From positions 1-13,283 of the forward strand of contig NZ_CAJTSC010000071.1 of NCBI RefSeq assembly GCF_910578895.1: 13,283 nucleotides of DNA, given 5' to 3'. Of the stretch, positions 1 to 5,487 are shown one piece after another. Below the pieces are notes generated by a model, which searched no databases, was not told the DNA's origin, and worked only from the letters and a program-made list of their open reading frames with translations. The translations under genes were made by a program, and so were the position numbers. The stretch comes from an uncultured Bacteroides sp. (GTDB lineage Bacteria; Bacteroidota; Bacteroidia; Bacteroidales; Bacteroidaceae). How positions within the stretch are numbered: position 1 is the first letter of the stretch; every line of letters starts with the position of its first letter.

Positions 1-274
1 TCACTTTTGTAATGGCAATACTTAAAAATATACCAAATGCAATCATACAAAGTAATGGTTCTCTTAATCCTAATACTGTTCCGATACCGATTCCTGTTAA
101 AGCACTATGTCCCAATGCATCAGAAAAAAAAGCCATATTGTTGTTTACTGCCATAGTACCAAGTAATGCAAACAAAGGTGCTAAAAATAGTATTGCTAAT
201 AAAGCATTTTTCATAAAATCATACTGCAAAAATGAAAAGGGGATTTTTTCTAATAAATCATATATTAATTCCAT
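1..274 (-). CDS. Metal ABC transporter permease (ABC-3/ZnuB family), 3' end outside window
   Basis: Only the N-terminal 91 residues are present; the gene runs off the left edge. Reading from the ATG at 274, the product starts MELIYDLLEKIPFSF and continues into a hydrophobic segment (about residues 23-42). A stretch FFSDALGHSALTGIGIGTVLG follows, which fits the S-D-A-x-x-H-x-x-L pattern of ABC-3 (ZnuB/MntB/TroC) membrane subunits, then another hydrophobic segment. The family moves zinc or manganese across the inner membrane; the substrate cannot be told here. The start overlaps the end of the upstream ATPase frame by 10 nt, so translation was probably coupled. A strong purine-rich Shine-Dalgarno (GGGGAGGAG) lies 5-7 nt upstream of the ATG. 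This is unusual for Bacteroides and, with the A/T-rich codons (TTA, AGA, ATA), points to Firmicutes-type DNA. Confidence 0.75.
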   Translation of the reverse strand, partial: MELIYDLLEKIPFSFLQYDFMKNALLAILFLAPLFALLGTMAVNNNMAFFSDALGHSALTGIGIGTVLGLREPLLCMIAFGIFLSIAITKV

Positions 275-504
275 ATTTTCTCCTCCCCTGCAAAATATCC
301 AAATGTCTGTTGAAATGCTTTTGTTTGAAAAACATCTTCTGCATCTCCCTGCTCTGCAACTGTTTTATCTAACAATACTACTTTATCCGCATAACGGCGT
401 ATTAAAGCCAAATCATGAGATACAAGAAGTACAGCAATATGATATGTGTTTCTTAAATAGGTTACTTTTTTATAAAATAAATACTCTGAGAAACAACAAT
501 GCAT
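265..504 (-). pseudogene. 5'-truncated ATPase of a metal ABC transporter (C-terminal third only)
   Basis: The frame encodes 79 residues. From LFYKKVTYLRNTYHIAVLLVSHDLALIRRYADKV onward it matches the C-terminal part of ZnuC/MntA-type ABC ATPases: the beta strand and H-loop histidine (VSHDL), then KVVLLDKTVAEQGDAEDVF. Walker A, the Q-loop, the LSGGQ signature and Walker B are all missing, so the piece cannot work alone. The eight residues before LFYKK (MHCCFSEY) do not look like the family, and on the plus strand the DNA from about 481-500 onward belongs to the araJ upstream region. Homology therefore stops near 480. The gene is either broken by a recombination event or joined by an assembly error. 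The stop codon overlaps the permease start, as in an intact transporter operon. The family assignment is good; the cause of the break is inference. Confidence 0.7.
267..290 (-). promoter_or_regulatory. Strong Shine-Dalgarno before permease start
   Basis: On the minus strand GGGGAGGAG is followed by a short A/T spacer and the ATG at 274. It lies inside the last codons of the ATPase fragment. The other genes in this window have no comparable site, which is the Bacteroidota norm, so this ribosome binding site supports a different taxonomic origin for the left end. Confidence 0.7.
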
Positions 505-512
505 TACTTTTG
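505..512 (+). promoter_or_regulatory. Possible -7 box (TACTTTTG) for araJ
   Basis: TACTTTTG fits the Bacteroidota -7 consensus TAnnTTTG and lies about 40 nt before the araJ ATG at 553. No TTTG -33 box is seen 19-21 nt upstream, because that stretch falls in or next to the composition break. The promoter may have lost its upstream half there. A single 8-bp match is weak evidence. Confidence 0.3.
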
Positions 513-552
513 CAACGGTAAAAAGTTTGTTTCACAGGTTCTGTTTTTTCAA

Positions 553-1695
553 ATGAAGAAGAGTCTTATTGCTTTAGCGTTCGGAACGTTAGGATTGGGC
601 ATTGCCGAGTTTACGATGATGGGCATCTTGCCCTATGTTGCCGCTGATTTGAATATCAGCATTCCGGTTGCGGGACATTTTATTTCCGCCTACGCGCTGG
701 GAGTATGCGCCGGTGCTCCTATGTTGATTTTGACACGTAAACGTCCATTAAAACATATTCTGCTGGTACTGATGGCTTTGATGCTGGCGGGTAATTTGAG
801 TGCTGCGATGGCTTCCGGCTACTGGTCGCTGTTGGCAGCGCGCTTTATTTCGGGCTTGCCACATGGGGCATATTTCGGAGTGGCTTCCATTGTGGCAGGC
901 AAATTGGCGGACGAGGGGAAAAGTTCCGAGGCGGTATCCATTATGATAGCGGGTATGACGGTTGCCAATTTGTTTGGCGTTCCGTTGGGCACTTCCTTGA
1001 GCCACATGCTTTCCTGGCGGGTTACATTCTTATTGGTAGGCTGCTGGGGAGTGATAGTCCTCTATTATATATGGCGGTGGGTTCCTGCGGTAGAAGGTTT
1101 GAAAGATACCGGCTTCAAAGGACAATTCCGTTTTCTGAAGAAGCCTGCTCCCTGGTTGATATTGGGTGCGACGGCTTTGGGCAATGGCGGCGTATTTTGT
1201 TGGTATAGCTACATCACACCGCTGCTGACGGATGTTTCGGGTTTTAGCGTGGAGAGCATTACGGCATTGATGGTTTGGGCAGGTTTCGGCATGGTGGTGG
1301 GCAATCTGGTGAGTGGACGGTTGTCCGACAGATACACGCCAGGCAGGGTTGGCACAGTGGTGCAGGGCATGATTTGCGTTGTACTGTTGATGATATTTTT
1401 CCTTTCGCCCAATCCGTGGTGCTCTGCTGTATTGATGGCGCTTTGTACGGCAGGTCTGTTTGCAGTCTCCACTCCCGAACAGGTACTGATTATCCGCGTG
1501 GCTCCCGGTGGAGAGATGTTGGGCGGCGCCTGTGTGCAAATAGCATTCAATTTGGGCAATGCCGTCGGGGCATACGTCGGTGGTCTGGCGCTTGGTGGCG
1601 GATATCGTTATCCGGCTTTGGCGGGTGTGCCTTTTGCATTGATGGGTTTTATCTTATTTGCCGTCTTCTATAAGAAGTTCCAGTCTGAATATTAG
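553..1695 (+). CDS. araJ: MFS efflux transporter, AraJ-like
   Basis: The product is a 380-residue inner-membrane protein of the major facilitator superfamily (drug:H+ antiporter-1 group) with about twelve hydrophobic segments. It matches E. coli AraJ as I remember it along its whole length: the N-terminus (ALAFGTLGLGIAEFTMMGILP), PVAGHFISAYALGV, RFISGLPHGAYFGV, SWRVTFLLVG, the second-half loop motif SGRLSDRY (residues 254-261) and the C-terminal QIAFNLGNAVGAYVGG. AraJ is induced by arabinose in E. coli, but its natural substrate is uncertain, so 'exporter of sugars or other small molecules' is as far as one can go. I chose the ATG at 553 because homology starts at MKKSLIALAFG. An in-frame ATG at 499 would add 18 unrelated residues. 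The TAG stop directly abuts the left end of the fold-back element at 1696. Confidence 0.88.
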   Translation: MKKSLIALAFGTLGLGIAEFTMMGILPYVAADLNISIPVAGHFISAYALGVCAGAPMLILTRKRPLKHILLVLMALMLAGNLSAAMASGYWSLLAARFISGLPHGAYFGVASIVAGKLADEGKSSEAVSIMIAGMTVANLFGVPLGTSLSHMLSWRVTFLLVGCWGVIVLYYIWRWVPAVEGLKDTGFKGQFRFLKKPAPWLILGATALGNGGVFCWYSYITPLLTDVSGFSVESITALMVWAGFGMVVGNLVSGRLSDRYTPGRVGTVVQGMICVVLLMIFFLSPNPWCSAVLMALCTAGLFAVSTPEQVLIIRVAPGGEMLGGACVQIAFNLGNAVGAYVGGLALGGGYRYPALAGVPFALMGFILFAVFYKKFQSEY

Positions 1696-2067
1696 AGCCT
1701 GTTTAAATTTTCTTCAAAAAGTTTTTCTTCAGCTTCTTCCCAAGTTTCTTTCCGGCCTGTTTTTTTGTTTTTATAAGGAACATAGCCTGCTATGCTCCTC
1801 ATAAAAACTGAAAAACATCCTCGCAAGGAACGCTCAAAATAATGCTGAACACACGGCTTTTTCATTTACAGGAGTTAGAGTGGTTAAAAGCAGTTATCAA
1901 CTGCCAAGTCGGCTTAGTCGTTAAAGCCGATACTTTTGTAACAATGTCATACACAAGAGTATCGGCTCTAACCCTTTAACGACTCCTGACGAAGCGATGT
2001 GAAGGGATAATTCCTCTAACTCCCCTAAATGCAAAAGCCGTAATGCTGAATAAAATTTAAACAGGCT
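1696..2067. mobile_element. Fold-back, MITE-like element with 16-bp perfect terminal inverted repeats
   Basis: The element is bounded by AGCCTGTTTAAATTTT (1696-1711) and its exact reverse complement (2052-2067). Inside are nested inverted pairs: 1863-1880 with 2014-2031 (16 of 18 match), 1917-1926 with 1974-1983 (10 of 10), and a central stem GCCGATACTTTTGT (1926-1939) with 1953-1966 (13 of 14) around a 13-nt loop. TAATGCTGAA occurs twice in direct orientation (1840-1849 and 2041-2050). No long reading frame is present. Terminal repeats, noncoding interior and nested folding fit a non-autonomous miniature transposable element or a structured repeat. No target-site duplication is evident, and I cannot name a parent insertion sequence. 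It may also serve as the araJ terminator. The symmetry is plainly visible; mobility is inference. Confidence 0.6.
1767..1808. repeat. 19-bp stem hairpin inside the fold-back element
   Basis: GTTTTTATAAGGAACATAG (1767-1785) pairs with 1790-1808 at 17 of 19 positions around a CCTG loop. The two differences from a perfect stem are A/C oppositions in the middle. The hairpin lies in the left part of the element (about 1712-1839), which has no partner in the right arm, so it folds independently. It could be a transcription terminator for araJ or a separate module nested in the element. Confidence 0.65.
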
Positions 2068-2068
2068 T

Positions 2069-2099
2069 TTTGGCGTTTCGTTATTTTTGTATATGTTTG
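2069..2099 (+). promoter_or_regulatory. Candidate Bacteroides promoter just outside the fold-back element
   Basis: TTTG (2069-2072), a 19-nt spacer and TATGTTTG (2092-2099) match the Bacteroidota sigma-70 consensus exactly. The -33 box begins two bases beyond the right end of the element. The next gene on this strand is the lipoprotein at 2283, which would give a leader of roughly 175 nt. A second TAnnTTTG match, TATTTTTG, overlaps at 2082-2089 but has no -33 partner. Confidence 0.4.
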
Positions 2100-2282
2100 C
2101 TTTTGGAAAGTGAGAATATCGGATATCCAATTTCGGGAATTTTGAGTTTGGATTACAATATTCCGGAAAACATTATCCCTCGTCAATCTGTTAATTGGAT
2201 TTGATATGTATGAGGATTTTGTTCTTGGTAAAAATCGTGGGTGCTGAACTATATGGTTAATCAAAATTGAAAAACAAGAAAG

Positions 2283-2696
2283 ATGAGAAAATATTTGAAT
2301 TTACTGTTTCTGTGTACTCTCGTTGTAGGACTGGTTTCGTGTGAGCCGGATGATGGCGAGGATTATTACATCTATGACACTTTGATAGATGGCATTTGGG
2401 TAGGAGATTTGGGTTTCGCCGATAAATATGATTCGGCATTGGAGAGCGGGCTTGAGTTCGAAGGTAATGGATATGGCAGGGATGAACAAGTCTATTATAA
2501 TGACCCCTATGGAGAAGTTGCATTCAGCTTGCCTTTCCGTTGGGATGTTCACGGCAGAATTTTAAGGTTGGATTATGGTTATGATTATCCTTTATTGGAA
2601 ATCTATGATGTATATATTGCCGGGGATAGGCTGTCCGGTGTCTTATATGTGGACGGGTATAGGGATGGACCTGTTATGTTGAAAAGGCATTATTGA
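2283..2696 (+). CDS. Hypothetical acidic, Tyr-rich lipoprotein, probably surface-exposed
   Basis: The product is a 137-residue protein I do not recognise. Residues 1-20 form a lipoprotein signal peptide: MRKY, a hydrophobic core and the lipobox LVSC with the lipidated Cys at position 20. Right after it comes EPDDGED, like the acidic export signals that send Bacteroides lipoproteins to the cell surface. The mature part is rich in Asp/Glu (about 25, against about 9 Lys/Arg) and Tyr (16). Its pattern, a G-x-W early (GIWVGDLGF) then FRWDVHGRILRLDY, LEIYDVYIAGDRLSGVLYV and a final VMLKRHY, reads like short beta strands of a small lipocalin-like barrel. That fold is inference. The start is the only suitable ATG and is preceded by an A-rich leader, as is usual here. 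It stands alone between the fold-back element and a long inverted repeat. Confidence 0.72.
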   Translation: MRKYLNLLFLCTLVVGLVSCEPDDGEDYYIYDTLIDGIWVGDLGFADKYDSALESGLEFEGNGYGRDEQVYYNDPYGEVAFSLPFRWDVHGRILRLDYGYDYPLLEIYDVYIAGDRLSGVLYVDGYRDGPVMLKRHY

Positions 2697-2708
2697 ACGT
2701 ACGGAGAC

Positions 2709-2778
2709 GAAGAGAGTGTGCCGAAACCATGAAAAGTGTGATTATACAAGCTTTTCATGGTTTCGGCACACTCTCTTC
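2709..2778. terminator. 28-bp perfect inverted repeat between convergent genes (probable bidirectional terminator)
   Basis: The arms 2709-2736 and 2751-2778 are perfect reverse complements around a 14-nt loop. They lie 12 bases after the lipoprotein stop and 6 bases after the end of the convergent pseudouridine synthase gene, where a bidirectional terminator would be expected. The stem is unusually long and has no clear T-run on either side; only mixed T-rich sequence (GCTTTTATTG) follows on the plus strand. A repeat-element scar is an alternative. Confidence 0.6.
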
Positions 2779-2784
2779 ATGCTT

Positions 2785-3696
2785 TTATTGTTTCTTCAGA
2801 AATAATTTCTTGAACTCTCCCGGATAGGGCGTTTCAAACTGCATCAGTTCTCCGGTCACGGGATGATAAAAGCAAAGTTTGAAGGCATGCAACGCCAGCC
2901 GTCCGATAGGGTTTACCTCTTCCAGCCCATAGCGTCCATCGCCTACGATGGGATGTCCCAAATCTTGCATGTGCACACGGATTTGATTTTTGCGTCCCGT
3001 CTCCAGTATCAGTTCTACGAGAGAGAAACCATTGGCGCGTTTGATGGTGCGGTAGTGCGTAATGGCCTCTTTGCCGCCATCATCCGTAGGGCTGGAGTAT
3101 ACATAAAGTTTGCGGTCGGTAAGCCACGACCTTACCATGCCGGCATTGTTTTCCATTTCGCCCGCAACGACGGCTACGTAGCGGCGGTCGGTCACGATGT
3201 TCTGCCAGTTGTCGCGTAGCGTGTTCTGCGTCTTTTCATCTTTGGCAAACATCAGCAATCCCGAGGTGTCGCGATCCAGGCGATGAACGATGTATACACG
3301 GTGCTGCCTGCCCGACCGTCGGACATATTCGTTCAGTATGGTGTAGGCAGTGCGTTCTTTCTGCCGTTCCGTATTGACGGACAGCAAACCCTGCATCTTT
3401 TCGACAACGATGATGTAGGCATCCTCATATACGATTTTCAGCAGTTTGTTACTGAACTCTTTGCGTCCTTTCTCACGGCTGATTTGGACTTTCATACCCG
3501 GTTTCAAAGGGAAATTGTATTGGGTGGTGATAACACTGTCCACGTATACAACCCGTTTGCTCAACAATGCCTTCAGCTTGGTGCGGCTGGCGTCGGGCAT
3601 TCTGGCGGCAAGGAATTCCATCAGTTCCATCGGTTCCTTTACCATATAGTCCGTATATTGCGTACGGGCTCTTGCTATGTTTTTTTCTTTTGCCAC
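2785..3696 (-). CDS. RluA-family rRNA pseudouridine synthase with S4 domain
   Basis: The product has 303 residues and converts specific uridines to pseudouridine in rRNA (cytoplasmic). It has an N-terminal S4-like RNA-binding region (about residues 25-72: LMEFLAARMPDASRTKLKALLSKRVVYVDS, then LKPGMKVQI) and a RluA catalytic domain. The signature HRLDRDTSGLLMFAK is at 138-152, with catalytic Asp141. KNQIRVHMQDLGHPIVGDGRYG follows toward the C-terminus, the usual RluA/RluD KNQIRVH motif. The exact target (RluA, C or D type) cannot be told from the sequence, so I give no symbol. The start is GTG at 3696; there is a stop four codons upstream and no better ATG. The gene lies downstream of rlmD on the same strand, with 154 bp of repeat-rich DNA between them. 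Confidence 0.88.
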   Translation of the reverse strand: MAKEKNIARARTQYTDYMVKEPMELMEFLAARMPDASRTKLKALLSKRVVYVDSVITTQYNFPLKPGMKVQISREKGRKEFSNKLLKIVYEDAYIIVVEKMQGLLSVNTERQKERTAYTILNEYVRRSGRQHRVYIVHRLDRDTSGLLMFAKDEKTQNTLRDNWQNIVTDRRYVAVVAGEMENNAGMVRSWLTDRKLYVYSSPTDDGGKEAITHYRTIKRANGFSLVELILETGRKNQIRVHMQDLGHPIVGDGRYGLEEVNPIGRLALHAFKLCFYHPVTGELMQFETPYPGEFKKLFLKKQ

Positions 3697-3768
3697 GAAG
3701 ATGATAATTTATGGTTGGTATGGTAGGAATTGTCGGCAATCACTCTTTTCATTCCTACTGATACACAC

Positions 3769-3852
3769 AAAGTTCTACATTAATTTTCTAAAGTTCTACG
3801 TTAGGTTTCCAAAGTTCCACGTTAGATTTCCAAAGTTCCACGTTAGATTTCT
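3769..3852. repeat. Four tandem copies of a 21-bp repeat
   Basis: Units start at 3769, 3790, 3811 and 3832, each AAAGTTCyACrTTA followed by a 7-nt T-rich end. The last two copies are nearly identical (one difference, in the final base), while the first is the most diverged. The array fills the gap between the two minus-strand genes, and its last unit overlaps the rlmD stop codon. The 21-bp period leaves a plus-strand frame open (repeating KFHVRFP-like heptads), but nothing suggests that it is translated. Confidence 0.85.
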
Positions 3853-5278
3853 AAACCTCAACTTTTAATTCGAGCAGTACCACATTCTCCACATGATGTG
3901 TATGCGGGAACATGTCTACCGGCTGGACTGCCTTCACCTTGTATTTCGCATCGAGCAACTGCAAGTCCCTTGCCTGCGTGGCAGGATTGCAACTTACATA
4001 CACGATGCGTTTCGGTTCTGCAAACAGGATAACATCCACCACATCCTGATGCATGCCTGCACGGGGCGGGTCGGTAATGATTACATCCGGGCGTCCATAC
4101 TCGTTGATGAAGTCTTGCGTCAGCATATCTTTCATATCGCCGGCAAAGAACAACGTGTTTTTAATGCCGTTGATTTCTGCATTCACCTTGGCGTCTTCGA
4201 TGGCTTCGGGCACGTATTCAATTCCAATCACCCGGCGCGCCTGCTTGGATACGAAGTTGGCAATGGTTCCTGTACCGGTATAGAGGTCGTAGACCAGTTC
4301 ATTGCCGGTAAGTCCGGCAAAGTCGCGGGCTACCTTATATAAGGTGTACGCCTGTTCGGAATTTGTTTGGTAGAACGATTTTGGACCTACCTTGAAACGC
4401 AACCCTTCCATCTCCTCGAAAATGTGGTCTTTACCTTTGAACGTATGTACGTCAAGGTCTGTGATAGTGTCGTTGCATTTATTATTAATAATGTATAGCA
4501 AGGACGTAATCTCAGGGAAGGTATCCGCTACATGTTGCAGCAATTGTTTGAATAGCGCCATCTCTTCGTCTTTCTCAATCTTGCAGATGAGGATAACCAT
4601 CAGTTCGCCGGTGGTGGAGGTGCGTACAATCATATTGCGTAGCATTCCTTCGTGCGTGCGTAGGTTGATGAACGAATAGTTGTGCTCGTAGGCATAGTCG
4701 CGTACGGCGTTGCGGATGCGGTTGGAGACATCGTCCTGCAACCAGCATTTCTCTATTGCCAATACCTTGTCGAATGCGTTGGGGATGTGGAAACCTACCG
4801 CATTCATTTGTTCGTACACCACGTTCTGCCGTACCTCTTCCGCCGTCAGCCAGCGTTTGTTGGAGAAGGTGAATTCGAGTTTGTTCCGGTAGAGCTCCGT
4901 TTTTGCGGAGCCGAGTATCGGCGATATTTCAGGAAGTTCTACTTTCCCGATGCGGGTAAGGTTGTCCGTCACTTGTTTTTGCTTGTATTTTATCTGCTCC
5001 GAATAGGGCAGTACCTGCCACTTGCAACCGCCGCACACACCGTAATGCTGGCAAAACGGGACAGCTCTTACAGGCGAGTATTGGTGGAACTTCACCGCTT
5101 CCGCTTCGGCATAATGATGTTTCTTTCTCTTGATTTGCAGGTCTACTATGTCGCCCGGGACGACGTATGGTACGAAAATTACCAAATCATTGACCTTTGC
5201 AATGGCTTTTCCTTCGGCAGCCACATCCGTAATTTCCACCTTTTCCAGCAGGGGAAGTTCTTTTCTCTTTCTTGCCAC
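3851..5278 (-). CDS. rlmD: 23S rRNA (uracil-5-)-methyltransferase RlmD (RumA)
   Basis: The product has 475 residues and uses S-adenosylmethionine to make 5-methyluridine in 23S rRNA. A TRAM-type beta domain lies at about residues 8-64. The iron-sulfur cluster cysteines are C76, C82, C85 (CQHYGVCGGC) and C178 (EKCWLQ). The SAM site VYDLYTGTGTI, the DPPRAG motif (403-408), the catalytic Cys430 in SCNPAT and Glu464 in HHVENV follow. All key residues of the RumA/TrmA family are present. I chose the GTG at 5278 because VARKRKELPLLEKVEI is where family homology begins. The in-frame ATG at 5365 would add 29 hydrophobic residues with no family match. Two SAM-dependent paralogues are common in Bacteroides, so RlmD (rather than RlmC/TrmA) is the likeliest but not a proven target. 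The gene is divergent from ppdK. Confidence 0.88.
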   Translation of the reverse strand: MARKRKELPLLEKVEITDVAAEGKAIAKVNDLVIFVPYVVPGDIVDLQIKRKKHHYAEAEAVKFHQYSPVRAVPFCQHYGVCGGCKWQVLPYSEQIKYKQKQVTDNLTRIGKVELPEISPILGSAKTELYRNKLEFTFSNKRWLTAEEVRQNVVYEQMNAVGFHIPNAFDKVLAIEKCWLQDDVSNRIRNAVRDYAYEHNYSFINLRTHEGMLRNMIVRTSTTGELMVILICKIEKDEEMALFKQLLQHVADTFPEITSLLYIINNKCNDTITDLDVHTFKGKDHIFEEMEGLRFKVGPKSFYQTNSEQAYTLYKVARDFAGLTGNELVYDLYTGTGTIANFVSKQARRVIGIEYVPEAIEDAKVNAEINGIKNTLFFAGDMKDMLTQDFINEYGRPDVIITDPPRAGMHQDVVDVILFAEPKRIVYVSCNPATQARDLQLLDAKYKVKAVQPVDMFPHTHHVENVVLLELKVEV

Positions 5279-5385
5279 TTTTACACCAAATATAATAAAT
5301 TCTGTGGCAAAAATAAGTATTTTTCCGTAAATTCTCCCTATGAATTGAGATATTAAATTTTGCAATGTCGAAATTGCATTTTGCC

Positions 5386-5478
5386 TTAAAGTTTTTTCTC
5401 AAAAAGTTTTATAGTCTGCGAAATATACTTAGATTTGCGAGCAGAAAAATGAAAGAAACTACAATCAAAAAACTTTAA
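5386..5478. repeat. 12-bp inverted repeat flanking the ppdK promoter region
   Basis: TTAAAGTTTTTT (5386-5397) is the exact reverse complement of AAAAAACTTTAA (5467-5478). The pair encloses the likely ppdK promoter and ends 9 bases before the ppdK start. A smaller palindrome, TGCAAT at 5361-5366 with ATTGCA at 5373-5378, lies just upstream. These could be regulator sites, but both are A/T-rich and may be chance. Confidence 0.35.
5407..5437 (+). promoter_or_regulatory. Candidate ppdK promoter
   Basis: TAGATTTG (5430-5437) fits the Bacteroidota -7 box TAnnTTTG. TTTT (5407-5410), 19 nt upstream, matches three of four -33 bases. Transcription would start near 5443, leaving a leader of about 45 nt before the ppdK ATG at 5488. 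Confidence 0.45.
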
Positions 5479-5487
5479 ATTGGTATT

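Noticed and set aside
12..521. 169-codon plus-strand frame at the left end
   Set aside because: It is antisense to the ABC permease and ATPase, whose family motifs are clear on the minus strand, and it crosses the composition break.
3769..3852. CRISPR array
   Set aside because: The repeats are directly tandem with no unique spacers between them, and no cas genes are in the window.
3677..3868. 63-codon plus-strand frame with repeating KFHVRFP heptads
   Set aside because: The repetition comes from a 21-bp DNA repeat whose period is a multiple of three. The frame starts inside the antisense of the pseudouridine synthase gene and has no promoter or ribosome site.
5279..5365. 29-residue N-terminal extension of RlmD (start at 5365)
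   Set aside because: The added residues are hydrophobic and unlike the family. Homology begins right at the GTG at 5278.
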